Shown piece after piece: positions 16,042-23,743 of a DNA stretch of 35,838 nucleotides. Positions within the stretch are counted from its first letter, which is position 1; each line of letters opens with the position of its first letter. The translations under genes were made by a program, and so were the position numbers. The stretch lies in the NCBI GenBank assembly GCA_018242585.1, contig JAFEBQ010000034.1:201-36038 (forward strand). The letters run 5' to 3'. Origin of the DNA: Planctomycetota bacterium. GTDB taxonomy: Bacteria > Planctomycetota > Planctomycetia > Pirellulales > PNKZ01. Under the pieces are notes generated by a model. It did no database searches, was not told the origin of the DNA, and saw nothing but the letters and a program-made list of their open reading frames with translations.

Positions 16042-16372
16042 AGTAGCGACGAGCTGTGGATTTTCACCGCAAGTTGCCCGGCAGGTTTGGCCGATGTAAG
16101 TGTTGCCCGGCCGCTGGTGACGAAAAAGCTCGTCAGTCCCGCGGGGCAACGTCAGTCAGTCCGTGAGCAAACAGCACCCTTTGAAACAAGCCTCTCTGTC
16201 TGCATTCCGTCGGAGGTGCACAAATTAGCAATGCGTGGGCCAGGATCCTTAGACCGGCAGCGCCTAGCGCCGCCTGATCCCCGCCCGTCTCGCAGCGACG
16301 CCACCGTCGCAGTCGACGAGAGGTTTGCTCTATGGCCGCGGCACGTCACCAATCACGTGCCGCGGCTTTTTT
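16042..16372 (+). ncRNA. Candidate orphan structured RNA of about 330 nt
   Basis: A strong rho-independent terminator ends here with no gene before it for 400 nt. A weak promoter-like TACTAT lies at 16031-16036. Within the tract, GACGAGCT (16048-16055) can pair exactly with AGCTCGTC (16127-16134). The sequence GGGCAAC (16144-16150) can pair with either of two GTTGCCC copies (16073-16079, 16102-16108). These options cross or exclude each other, as in pseudoknots or switches. Conserved marks of RNase P RNA, tmRNA and SRP RNA were looked for and not seen. Boundaries and existence are inferred. Confidence 0.35.
16335..16372 (+). terminator. Strong orphan rho-independent terminator
   Basis: A perfect 12-bp stem, GCCGCGGCACGT (16335-16346) with ACGTGCCGCGGC (16355-16366), has an 8-nt loop and six T. 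It is the longest terminator stem in the window without a mismatch. No protein gene ends nearby on this strand; the last candidate ends at 15926. Confidence 0.92.
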
Positions 16373-16395
16373 ATTGCGCATGCGGAGGGGATTTG

Positions 16396-16580
16396 CCACG
16401 GAGGCACTGAGGCACGGAGGGGTGCATGGAGAGGACGAGAAGGTAAGTAACAAAGCCTCAATGACCAAATCCCAATGACCAATGGAAGGCAACCAGCTCC
16501 TACGTATTGGTCATTGGTGCTTGGGCATTGGTCATTCACATCTCCTCCGTGCTAATCTCCGTGACTCCGCGTCTCCGTGG
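16396..16580. repeat. Nested inverted repeat: CACGGAG arms outside, CAATGACCAA arms inside
   Basis: The outer arms are 16396-16422 (CCACGGAGGCACTGAGGCAC and on) and 16544-16580 (ending GTCTCCGTGG). The inner arms are 16459-16484 (CAATGACCAAATCCCAATGA and on) and 16506-16536 (ATTGGTCATTGG type). The arms are imperfect copies of short units. The same outer and inner families are nested in the same order at 31473-31679. Confidence 0.85.
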
Positions 16581-16602
16581 TTAACAAGCACCAGAGACGG
16601 GC

Positions 16603-16704
16603 TCACGAGGCTAGCGCAAGATAAATCAACGCGGCGACCCAGGCGATGATGGCGGCCGAGGCGGCCGCTAGTTTGAGCCGTTGGGTTCGGGTGTGATTTG
16701 GCAT
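16603..16704 (-). CDS. Tiny single-helix membrane protein
   Basis: A 33-residue ORF starting MPNHTRTQRLKLAAASAAI, then a hydrophobic helix (about 11-32) to the stop. It follows the Minf_1886-type gene by 35 nt on the same strand, so it may be the last gene of the ricT operon. No good ribosome binding site is visible and the length is at the limit of what can be judged. It could be spurious. Confidence 0.4.
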   Translation of the reverse strand: MPNHTRTQRLKLAAASAAIIAWVAALIYLALAS

Positions 16705-16739
16705 GGAGAAGCTTGGCCCCGTGCGCGGCGTGTCGACGG

Positions 16740-17165
16740 CTATTCGGCTGCTTCGCTCGACGGGTTGCTGACCTTGATCTGGAAGTTCTGCCGCAGCGCC
16801 GCGTCCAGGTCGTACACGTCGTCGAAATCCTCGCGATGATCGTCGTTGGTCTTGCGCATCTCGCCGATGCGAATCAGGTTGAACACGATCTCGCCGATGT
16901 CGCCCGTCGCGTGAATGCCCCAACTGTTGAGCACGCACTTGGCCATGTAGCCGAACTGGTCCAGGGCGTAGTGCTGCACGGCCAGGCAGAGTTCCTGGCC
17001 CGACAAGTGGCGCTGGCCGGCTTCGTCTCCCTCGTGGCGGACCTCGCCCAGTTGCATCACTTCCTGACCGTAGCGCAGCGCTTCGAACACCAGCGCGTAG
17101 GCCTCGAATCGGTAGCGGCGGTCGCTGCGCAGCAACTCGGCCAGGGACATCGTCTCGTCAGCCAT
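16740..17165 (-). CDS. Minf_1886 family protein of unknown function
   Basis: This 141-residue soluble protein has the family pattern YRFEAYALVFEALRYGQEVM, then HLSGQELCLAVQHYALDQFG, then LNSWGIHATGDIGEIVFNLI. The family is found mainly in planctomycetes, verrucomicrobia and relatives, and its function is not known. It starts at the ATG ending at 17165, 58 nt downstream of ricT on the same strand, so the two are probably co-transcribed. The C-terminus ends in an acidic, disordered tail (SNPSSEAAE). Confidence 0.75.
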   Translation of the reverse strand: MADETMSLAELLRSDRRYRFEAYALVFEALRYGQEVMQLGEVRHEGDEAGQRHLSGQELCLAVQHYALDQFGYMAKCVLNSWGIHATGDIGEIVFNLIRIGEMRKTNDDHREDFDDVYDLDAALRQNFQIKVSNPSSEAAE

Positions 17166-17223
17166 GAGCGGTTAGTTCAAGGAGTGAAGTTCGGGAAGGG
17201 GGCAACCTCGACGCGCGTGGCGA

Positions 17224-18033
17224 CTACCGCCCCAGCACCGTCAACACGTCGGTCGAGGGGATCAGCATCCGGCGGTGATCTTCCATTTCGACCAGCAGTT
17301 GGCTGGCCAGGATTTCGTGGGCGATGACCCGGCCGCGCCCTTGCGACGTGACCACGTTCACGCCGACCGGCGGCAACTGCTTCTGCAAATCTTCGTAGGT
17401 GTCGTACTCATAACGCAAACAGCACTTCAACCGGCCGCAGCGTCCCGAGATCTTGGTCGGGTCGAGCGTGGCCTTCTGCAGCTTGGCCATCTTCATCGAG
17501 ACCGGCGGCATCTCGTTCAGGTGCGTGTTGCAACAAACCGGCTTGCCGCAATCGCCATAATCGGCCAGCAGCTTGGCCTCGTCGCGGACGCCGATCTGGC
17601 GCATCTCGACCCGGGTCTGAAACTCGCTGGCCAGCACTTTGACCAGCTCACGAAAATCGATGCGGTTCTCGGACAGGTAATAGACCACGATCCGCTCGCC
17701 GCCGAAGATGTGCTCGACGTCGACCACTTCCATCGGCAGATTCAGTTCCTTAACCTTCAGTTGGCAGGTTTTGTGGTGAGCGGCGGCTTGCTCGTCGAGC
17801 CGGGCCGCGTCGCGCAGATCGTCGGCCGTCATGGTCCGCACGACGTGCCCGCGACGGGGATCGCTGATCTGGGCCATCGCCTGGTCGGTGGCCTCGCACA
17901 GCACCTCGCCGGCTTCGAGCCCGCGGTCGGTGCGGGCGATCACCTGCATGCCGCGGCGCAGGGTTTCCCCCTGGCCGGTGCTGAAGACCCCCAGCGATCG
18001 CATGGCGCCGCAACGGACAACGTATCGTGGCAT
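17224..18033 (-). CDS. ricT: PSP1/RicT-type regulatory iron-sulfur protein
   Basis: A 269-residue PSP1 C-terminal domain protein, homologous to YaaT/RicT. In Bacillus, RicT with RicA and RicF carries Fe-S clusters and influences RNase Y-dependent RNA processing. The conserved cysteines are present in two groups: Cys162, 167 and 168 (DCGKPVCC) and Cys199, 204 and 205 (GRCGRLKCCLRYEYDTYEDL). The ATG at 18031-18033 gives MPRYVVRCG, which fits the family. A longer upstream frame has no family similarity. RicA and RicF partners are not in the window, so the role in this organism is inferred. Confidence 0.88.
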   Translation of the reverse strand: MPRYVVRCGAMRSLGVFSTGQGETLRRGMQVIARTDRGLEAGEVLCEATDQAMAQISDPRRGHVVRTMTADDLRDAARLDEQAAAHHKTCQLKVKELNLPMEVVDVEHIFGGERIVVYYLSENRIDFRELVKVLASEFQTRVEMRQIGVRDEAKLLADYGDCGKPVCCNTHLNEMPPVSMKMAKLQKATLDPTKISGRCGRLKCCLRYEYDTYEDLQKQLPPVGVNVVTSQGRGRVIAHEILASQLLVEMEDHRRMLIPSTDVLTVLGR

Positions 18034-18126
18034 CTCGACAAACGACCTGGTCGGTCGTGCTAGCTTGGAGAATCGGAAAGCCGGCAGTATACAGCGCCGT
18101 TCAGGCAAGCTCCACCAGGAAACGAC

Positions 18127-18165
18127 GTGGGGGTGTGGGGGAGTAGAGGGGTGGGGGAGTGAAGA
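18127..18165 (+). repeat. GTGGGGGAGTG short-period tract
   Basis: A G-rich tract repeating GTGGGGGTGTGGGGGAGTAG and GGTGGGGGAGTG. It lies upstream of ricT, next to the block shared with 29371-29445. It could also form G-quadruplex structures. Confidence 0.6.
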
Positions 18166-18174
18166 ACGCTTGCG

Positions 18175-18241
18175 GTTTAGCCGCAGGGCCATAGGCCCGC
18201 GCGCCCTGATTCATCATTCATCACTCCGCACTCATCACTTC
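18175..18241 (-). repeat. Shared D-E repeat block, copy 1 (minus orientation)
   Basis: Positions 18175-18205 are the exact reverse complement of 29415-29445 (31 bp). This E part has a small hairpin core GGGCC-TAT-GGCCC. Next to it, on the minus strand, is a GATGAATGATGAATC type tract with GCGGAGTGATG (D part, 18206-18241), which also has a counterpart at 29371-29406. Order D then E is kept at both loci, though orientation is opposite. Confidence 0.85.
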
Positions 18242-18246
18242 CTTTG

Positions 18247-19401
18247 TCATTCAGGCTTGTTTCGCCCCAGCGCCTGCCGGGCGGCGGCTTCGACTTTGGC
18301 CGCGCGCTGGGGGTCGCGCGCGCGCCATGCGTTCAATCGCCGATTGGCTTCCTCGTTGTCGCAGGCCAAGAGGTACGCCACGGACGTGCGCTCGATGTCG
18401 GGCTCGACCGGCTGATCCTTCGCCAGCCAACTGGCCACGCGCGGCAACGCTTCCCAAGCTCGCCAGCGTGCCAGGTCGGTGATCACCGGCACGGCGAACT
18501 GTGCGCGCTCGGCCAGCGGGGCGATGGCCGCGGCCAATCGCGCCGGCGGAATGTCGCGACCATACTCGCGATAGAACCGAACCGCGGTCAGCAAGTGAAA
18601 CACGTCGCCGGCACGCGCGTCGGCGGCGACGTAGCGAGCGGCCAACTGATCCAAGCCGCGCTGGCCTGTCAGCAGCAGATACCCGGCCAGCGCGCCATCG
18701 AAGCCGGCGCGAAAGTCGCTGGCCGGCGCGTCGATCAGCCGCTTGAGCAACGCTTCGTTCTCGGCCCGGGTCGCGGCATCGCGCGCCAGGCCGAGCGCCA
18801 TGGCGTAAAAGCCGCGCCGATCTTCCGGCACGCTGGCGTCGACCAGCCAGGCGCGCAGGGAACCCATCGGCAGCCGATCGGCCAACTGGGCCACGTCGTT
18901 GAACGAGGCCCGGCCGAATTGGCGATACACATCGTCGGCAACCGTCGGCGATGGCGCTTCCAAGTAGCGCAGATAGTAAGCGAGTTGTTCCGCCGCCGGC
19001 CGCCGCAGCTCGGGGGCTTTGAGAAAGTAAACGGCCGAGCGCTCGTCGACGCCGATCGTCGACAGCCAGGCCGCGCCGGGCCAGGTCTGATTGCCCGTGG
19101 CTGGTGCGTCAGTGGCGTCGGCTGGTGGCTCGTCGAATACGATCACCAGCGCGCCGGTTTTCAAGTTGCTCGCTGCCGGCAAGGAAAACGACTTGCGGTT
19201 ACCGACCAAGGGCGCGCCTTTGAAAACTTGTAACACGCTTACCGCTCGCCGATTCTCCTCGGCCGCAACTTCGCCATAGATCACGACCCGGGCGGCGTCA
19301 CGCTGCTCGGCCCAGGTGGGCCCCGGCGCGGTGCAAAACGGACACGCCTGTGCGACCGATGCGGTCACCAGCGCGAGCAGCAGAAAGACAGAGCGCGGCA
19401 T
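18247..19401 (-). CDS. Exported CPFC-motif protein, smaller paralogue
   Basis: A 384-residue protein with a signal peptide (about 1-19) directly followed by CPFC at 20-23 (QACPFCTAPGPTWAEQRDAA). The rest is helical and repeat-like, with matches to the 491-residue protein at 20597-22072. For example VPVITDLARWRAWEALPRVA corresponds to DLVIADLARWEDWTVIDDVA there, which suggests HEAT-like helices. The CxxC after cleavage could bind a metal or heme, or be redox active; this is inference. It is the last gene of a tight four-gene cluster, 14 nt after its neighbour. No named family recognised. Confidence 0.75.
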   Translation of the reverse strand: MPRSVFLLLALVTASVAQACPFCTAPGPTWAEQRDAARVVIYGEVAAEENRRAVSVLQVFKGAPLVGNRKSFSLPAASNLKTGALVIVFDEPPADATDAPATGNQTWPGAAWLSTIGVDERSAVYFLKAPELRRPAAEQLAYYLRYLEAPSPTVADDVYRQFGRASFNDVAQLADRLPMGSLRAWLVDASVPEDRRGFYAMALGLARDAATRAENEALLKRLIDAPASDFRAGFDGALAGYLLLTGQRGLDQLAARYVAADARAGDVFHLLTAVRFYREYGRDIPPARLAAAIAPLAERAQFAVPVITDLARWRAWEALPRVASWLAKDQPVEPDIERTSVAYLLACDNEEANRRLNAWRARDPQRAAKVEAAARQALGRNKPE

Positions 19402-19415
19402 GTGCCACCCGAGGG

Positions 19416-19895
19416 CTATTGCACCGCTTCGGCGTCGAGATGGAACACGGCCCGCACGACTCCATCAACAGGATCGAGCAACTCGCGAATCTGGAACATT
19501 CCTTCGACGGCGATGGGGCGAAGCGAATAGCTGGTCGACTTGCCCCCTTTCATTTCCACGGTCATGCAGTCGTACAAAGCCGCGCCGGGACCGAAGCAGC
19601 ATTCCATGTTGTCGCGGACCAGGATGAACTGGGTGATGCCGTCTTGGGTCATGGTGGGGAGCATGTAACCGCGGATTTTCACGCGCCGGCCGACGAGCTT
19701 TTCGATCTCGGGCGTAATCATCTCGCGCTTGAACGCGTCGGTCTTTTCCATGGGGAACTTGACCGTGTCGAACGTGATGCTCTTGGTTGGCGTCGTCTCG
19801 GCGGCGCGAACTCGCGGCTCCGGCAAACCGCCGCCGGTCGCCACCAGAGCGAAGATCACCGTCAACACGAGTAAGCGCGCGAGGTAGTTCATCAT
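19416..19895 (-). CDS. Exported DUF3299-type CCFG protein
   Basis: A 159-residue protein with an N-terminal signal sequence (about 1-33). The core reads VKIRGYMLPTMTQDGITQFI and then LVRDNMECCFGPG, with the Cys pair at 99-100. This resembles DUF3299-type proteins, small exported proteins of unknown function. The Cys pair may bind metal; this is inference. The gene upstream encodes a paralogous core (GYMYPGSQSDDIHQFLLVRN, then DDCCFG). ATG 19895 was chosen; TTG 19904 and ATG 19892 are alternatives. The ORF starts within 14 nt of the stop of the previous gene, so translation is probably coupled. Confidence 0.75.
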   Translation of the reverse strand: MMNYLARLLVLTVIFALVATGGGLPEPRVRAAETTPTKSITFDTVKFPMEKTDAFKREMITPEIEKLVGRRVKIRGYMLPTMTQDGITQFILVRDNMECCFGPGAALYDCMTVEMKGGKSTSYSLRPIAVEGMFQIRELLDPVDGVVRAVFHLDAEAVQ

Positions 19896-19908
19896 CGATG
19901 GCAAGGTG

Positions 19909-20571
19909 TCAAGGAATCCAATCCGCGTCCAGCCGGTAGACCGGCCGCTGTCCCGCTGCGGCGCCCGCCGGAGTGTCGACGTGGAACGTGCCGGCCAGGG
20001 CGATCGGTCGCGTGGTAAAACTCATCCGCAAGCCGTCCTTCATCGTCACATCGACCACGTGCGTCAGCGGCGGATTGGCCCCAAAGCAGCAGTCATCGTT
20101 GTTCCGAACGAGCAGGAACTGGTGGATATCATCGGACTGGCTGCCCGGGTACATGTACCCTTTCATGAACACGCGCTGTCCTTCGGCCTGAAATGCGGCC
20201 TCGGGGATCAGTTGGTTGGCGTCGGCTTCCAACTCACCGAACGTCAGGCGGCGATAGCCATCGGGCACTTCGGCAGCACTTTGCCAGGTCAAGAGCGACC
20301 AGCCGCCGAGCCAGAACGCCACGCCCAGCGCGACGCCGATGTTGGCCAACTGCTTGCCGGCCAGTTCACCGTCGCGAGCCGCAATCTGCCGCCAAGCCAA
20401 CATGCCGCACAACACCGCGGCGAGCGGCACGACGAACAGCGACAAGTCGAACAGTGCCACGACCGACAACAGGCCGAGACCCAGGCTGACCACCGACAGG
20501 GTACACAGCGGCCGGTATTCCGTGGCCCGCTCGAGCGATCGGCCGACAGCGCTGGTGGTGGTCGAACTCAT
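19909..20571 (-). CDS. Membrane-anchored DUF3299-type CCFG protein
   Basis: A 220-residue protein. The N-terminal 95 residues hold two or three membrane helices (about 24-42, 43-60 and 76-97), a layout seen in DUF4190-like anchors. The C-terminal domain (about 105-218) carries FMKGYMYPGSQSDDIHQFLL and CCFGANPP with Cys161 and 162. It is a clear paralogue of the smaller CCFG protein next door. It starts at the ATG ending at 20571, 25 nt after the upstream CPFC gene. Function unknown. The conserved neighbourhood suggests that the four products act together at or outside the cytoplasmic membrane. Confidence 0.75.
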   Translation of the reverse strand: MSSTTTSAVGRSLERATEYRPLCTLSVVSLGLGLLSVVALFDLSLFVVPLAAVLCGMLAWRQIAARDGELAGKQLANIGVALGVAFWLGGWSLLTWQSAAEVPDGYRRLTFGELEADANQLIPEAAFQAEGQRVFMKGYMYPGSQSDDIHQFLLVRNNDDCCFGANPPLTHVVDVTMKDGLRMSFTTRPIALAGTFHVDTPAGAAAGQRPVYRLDADWIP

Positions 20572-20596
20572 GAAACAATGCGGCGGGGTAACGAGG

Positions 20597-22072
20597 TTAC
20601 GCGCGGGGTTGGCCGCCGTTGAGGGTGATGAACATCGTGGCGAACAAGGCCGCGCCGATGCCGCCGGCGTAGGTCAGAACCTTCGTTGCTGGCGAACCCT
20701 GCTCGACATGAATCTCGGTCGGCGCGCCCAATGGCCCGGCGGGCGTGACGTTGGTTTGCTTCTTGTTCTCCGTTTCGGCGGGCTTCGCTGGCTCGGCGCT
20801 TTCCGATTTCTTCTCCGCCGTTGCGGCGGGCTTGTTAGTACTCGCGTCCTTGGCATCTTCCTTGGGGCGCTGCGCACCGGCGGGGGGAGTGGCCGCGCCC
20901 AGCGGGAAGAAGCCGCTCGAGTTCGCGCGGCGAACCGCGTCGGGATCGATCTTAGCCAGCTCTTCGATCTTGGCCTTGGCCTCGGGCAACGGGCACTTCT
21001 GCAAGTAGTTGATCACCGGCACACGGACCCAGGAGTTCGAGTCGTTGGCGTCCTTGAACAACTTGGCTACGTCGTCGATGACCGTCCAATCTTCCCAGCG
21101 GGCCAGATCGGCAATCACCAGATCGGCCAGTTGCGGCCTGGCCAGGATCAACCGCATCGACTGCGACAACCGCTGCCGGGGCACGACGGTCGTCTCTTGA
21201 CCCAAAAACCTGAGCGCCATGATCGCCGAGTAAGTGTCGGTGTATTCGGCTTTGGCATTAGCCAGGAACAACTCGTCGATCAGGGGCAATCCCTCGGCCC
21301 CGTGCAGGGTGATGTAGCAAGCAGCCATCGCGTCGAGCGATTTGCGGTAGTTGCGATCGTCGCTGCGTATCATTCGCTCGAGCGTCGAGACATCTTCCGG
21401 CTGGCCGCACACGCCCAGCATCGTCAGGTAGAGCCGGCGGCGGCTGGTCGAGGTCTCGGGATTCTCAATCCAGGTCAGCAACTTCTTGCGGTTCATCCGG
21501 TCCTTGAGCCCTTGCACGTCGGCATAGGGTGCCCGGGCGAATTCGTCGAACGCATCACTCGACAACAGGGCCTCGTTGTCTTCCAGGTAATCTTGGAAGA
21601 ACGCCAACCGGTCGGCGCCACCTTCGGGGAGTTTTGGCAAGCGCGAGACATATTCCACGCCGCGCGGCGTCAACGGCACCGGCGTGTTCCAAACCAGGTC
21701 GGCTGGATCCTGGCCAATCAGCAGAAACGTCGCCCCTGGTTCGCGCTCGGCAAAGAACAACGTCTCGACCGTCTTCTTGCCAGCGAGCAGCTTTTCGCCG
21801 AGCAGGACTTTGACGATTTCAAACTGCGAGCGCTTGTCAGTCAGGTTTTCCTGAGGGGCCGCAGCGGGCTTGGCCGGTTCGGCCGCCGCGGCAGGGGTCG
21901 AACCGACATAGCGAGCGATGACGACGGCGGCGGCGCCTTTGATCTCTTCGCTGAGGGTTTGCGATTGCGCGCTGCAGAACGGGCAGGCCGCCAGCCGGCT
22001 GCCGACCAGGCCGTCAACGCAACCCAGGATTGCCACGACAGCGACCAGCTTGGAAAGTGCGGAACGGGTCAT
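20597..22072 (-). CDS. Exported CPFC-motif protein, larger paralogue with C-terminal anchor
   Basis: A 491-residue protein. A signal peptide (1-29) is followed by CPFC at 30-33 (ACPFCSAQSQTLSEEIKGAA). A helical, HEAT-like central part is followed by a low-complexity linker rich in Lys, Glu, Ala and Pro (about 395-445). A predicted C-terminal membrane helix (VLTYAGGIGAALFATMFITL) comes near the end. The smaller paralogue at 18247-19401 lacks the linker and helix. It is the first gene of the four-gene cluster. No named family recognised. A CxxC facing the periplasm suggests metal, heme or thiol chemistry, but nothing here proves it. Confidence 0.75.
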   Translation of the reverse strand: MTRSALSKLVAVVAILGCVDGLVGSRLAACPFCSAQSQTLSEEIKGAAAVVIARYVGSTPAAAAEPAKPAAAPQENLTDKRSQFEIVKVLLGEKLLAGKKTVETLFFAEREPGATFLLIGQDPADLVWNTPVPLTPRGVEYVSRLPKLPEGGADRLAFFQDYLEDNEALLSSDAFDEFARAPYADVQGLKDRMNRKKLLTWIENPETSTSRRRLYLTMLGVCGQPEDVSTLERMIRSDDRNYRKSLDAMAACYITLHGAEGLPLIDELFLANAKAEYTDTYSAIMALRFLGQETTVVPRQRLSQSMRLILARPQLADLVIADLARWEDWTVIDDVAKLFKDANDSNSWVRVPVINYLQKCPLPEAKAKIEELAKIDPDAVRRANSSGFFPLGAATPPAGAQRPKEDAKDASTNKPAATAEKKSESAEPAKPAETENKKQTNVTPAGPLGAPTEIHVEQGSPATKVLTYAGGIGAALFATMFITLNGGQPRA

Positions 22073-22316
22073 AGTTCAACTCACCAGCGACAAAACAAAA
22101 GGGAGTCCATCGGGCCAGTTCCCAAGGGCCTGCGCAGGTAGCCCCCCGGCGGGCCAGCGGCCTGATAGAAGATTGTACGCTATCCGGGCCTGAAGACGAC
22201 AAGCCGTAATGGTCGCCCCAGGAGGGGCCGGGGGGGCGAATGGCGGCACGTCGCCAAGTTTTGACGGGGCAATGGTTTGAAACGGCCCGGCTGGGCCATC
22301 GGCGGGGGGGTAAGAG

Positions 22317-22390
22317 CGCGCTCGGAGGGATTCGAACCCCCAACCCTCGGTTCCGAAGACCGATGCGCTATCCGGTTGCGCCACGAGCGC
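22317..22390 (-). tRNA. tRNA-Arg (anticodon TCG)
   Basis: The minus strand folds as a complete cloverleaf. The acceptor stem is GCGCTCG/CGAGCGC (perfect 7 bp), the D arm is GCGC/GCGC, and the anticodon stem is TCGGT/ACCGA with loop CTTCGGA, giving anticodon TCG. The T loop is TTCGAAT. CCA is not encoded, so it must be added afterwards. It lies 245 bp from the start of the CPFC gene cluster and is transcribed in the same direction. Confidence 0.95.
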
Positions 22391-22625
22391 TCTTAGTGAA
22401 TCGACTGGCATGATACGGCCGCGCGGGCCCCGATTCAACGGCGCTAGCGGCCCCAGCCGGCACACCCGGCGCGGTCGGTATCGGTCGTAACGCCCCTGTC
22501 GGTCGACGGCGCTGGGCTTCTTTTGACGCCGGGCCGGTTGTGACCTAGGGTTCCGATGGACGGTTTACTTGGTACGCCACTTGTCCTCGATCTCACGAAC
22601 GAACGTCCCGCGAGGCTTGCGGTAC

Positions 22626-23174
22626 ATGCCTGCTGTCGATCCAGTGATTCGCGGTTCTCAGCTCAGCCGACGCCCGGCGCGTCGCCGCGCGGGCGCGCGG
22701 CGTGGCTTGGCCGCCGTCGAGGCGGCGTTCGTGATGCCGTTTCTGGTAATGTTGATGCTCGGCGTGTGGGAAGTGGGCCGGATGGTCGAAGTGAACCAGA
22801 TTTTGACCAATGCCGTGCGCGAAGGGGCCCGGGTGGCCGCCGGCGGCACGACGAACAACATTCCCGTCACGGTCTCGATGGTGCAGGCCCAAGTCCAGAA
22901 CTACATGACCGCGGCGGGGCTTCCCTCGGCCGCGGTGACCGGCAGCACCGTGACCCTGACCAACCTGAGCTCCAACACCTGGACCGATCCGAGCGACGCT
23001 TCGCCGCTCGATCAGTACCAGGTCGCCGTCACCATTCCGTCAGGCTCGGCGTTCAACAGCCTGCGCTGGGCGCTGACGTCGAGCATCACCGGCATGACCT
23101 CGTTGACGGTATCGACCAAGTGGTACTCGGCGAACGACTCGAAACTGACCGTCAGCACGACGCTGCCTTACTAG
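22626..23174 (+). CDS. TadE-like pseudopilin protein 1
   Basis: A protein of 182 residues from ATG 22626. After a basic N-terminus comes the TadE-type segment ARRGLAAVEAAFVMPFLVML followed by MLGVWEVGRM, a prepilin-like cleavage region with Glu five residues into the hydrophobic stretch. The rest is a Thr/Ser-rich exported domain. TadE proteins are minor pilins of Flp/Tad pili, or exported proteins of related type. A second TadE-like gene and a TadG-like gene follow within 14-70 nt. No TadA, TadB, TadC or prepilin peptidase gene is present here. A TTG start at 22569 is possible but lies in a less family-like region. Confidence 0.82.
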   Translation: MPAVDPVIRGSQLSRRPARRRAGARRGLAAVEAAFVMPFLVMLMLGVWEVGRMVEVNQILTNAVREGARVAAGGTTNNIPVTVSMVQAQVQNYMTAAGLPSAAVTGSTVTLTNLSSNTWTDPSDASPLDQYQVAVTIPSGSAFNSLRWALTSSITGMTSLTVSTKWYSANDSKLTVSTTLPY

Positions 23175-23187
23175 TATTCCGACGCAC

Positions 23188-23688
23188 ATGCTCCACGCCC
23201 CGACCAACTTGGAAGTCAGCCCCCGACGCCAGCGCGGCCAGGCCGGCCGTCGTCGCGGCGGCACGTTGGTCGAGTCGGCGATTGTGTTGTCGATGGTGCT
23301 GATGTTCCTGCTGGGGATCATGGAATATGGCCGGTACTTGATGACCCTGCACATGTTCAACAACGCTGCCCGCGAGGGTTGCCGTTACGCGATTACGCAT
23401 ATTTCGTCGGTGACCATCGCCGGAACGACCTATGGCAACACGACCACCGACGTGACGAACAAGATCACCTCGTTTTTGGCCGGCCAGACGCTGTCGAGCC
23501 AGTCGATTCAGGTCTATGCCTCGGACTCACTGGGGAACAACGTGGGGACGTGGACCAGCGCCACGGCCGGACAGTCGGTTTGCGTGAAGATTACCGGCAA
23601 CTACCAGGTTGCCGTGATGTCCTTGATCGGTTTGCCATCGACGTTGCCGGTGACCGCGCAATGCGTGATGGACATTGAAGGGAGCTGA
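23188..23688 (+). CDS. TadE-like pseudopilin protein 2
   Basis: A 166-residue paralogue of the preceding gene. RRRGGTLVESAIVLSMVLMF and LLGIMEYGRYLMTLHMFNNA form the basic patch, the Glu-containing hydrophobic segment and its downstream helix. AAREGCRYA matches the AVREGARVA of the first protein. It starts 13 nt after the first gene and is almost certainly in the same operon. It is probably inserted in the membrane by a single N-terminal helix. Confidence 0.82.
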   Translation: MLHAPTNLEVSPRRQRGQAGRRRGGTLVESAIVLSMVLMFLLGIMEYGRYLMTLHMFNNAAREGCRYAITHISSVTIAGTTYGNTTTDVTNKITSFLAGQTLSSQSIQVYASDSLGNNVGTWTSATAGQSVCVKITGNYQVAVMSLIGLPSTLPVTAQCVMDIEGS

Positions 23689-23743
23689 TGGCGCGTTTCG
23701 TCGGACCCACGAGACGCGCCCGGCAATTAGCGAGAGTAACACC

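Larger units (their letters stand above)
15927..16602. other. Long gene-free region with orphan terminator and nested repeats
   Basis: These 676 bases hold no convincing gene. An open frame through 15838-16410 has no family features and runs across a strong terminator. The region contains a possible structured transcript (about 16042-16372) ending in that terminator, then a nested inverted repeat (16396-16580). Confidence 0.6.

Noticed and set aside
16042..16372. RNase P RNA, tmRNA or SRP RNA
   Set aside because: The conserved sequences of these RNAs (such as GAGGAAAGTCC of RNase P, the tRNA-like ends of tmRNA, and the GGAAG-type apex of SRP RNA) were not found, so only an unnamed candidate is listed.
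15838..16410. Plus-strand open frame of 190 codons after the FlgM-like gene
   Set aside because: It starts inside the FlgM-like gene in another frame, runs through a strong terminator and has no domain or composition of a real protein.
20339..22141. Long plus-strand open frame of 600 codons
   Set aside because: It is antisense to the larger CPFC gene and part of the CCFG gene, both of which have signal peptides and paralogues. The antisense product has no recognisable features.
22569..22625. TTG start extending the first TadE-like protein by 19 residues
   Set aside because: ATG 22626 has a nearby purine-rich site and gives a normal TadE N-terminus; the extension adds no family-like sequence.
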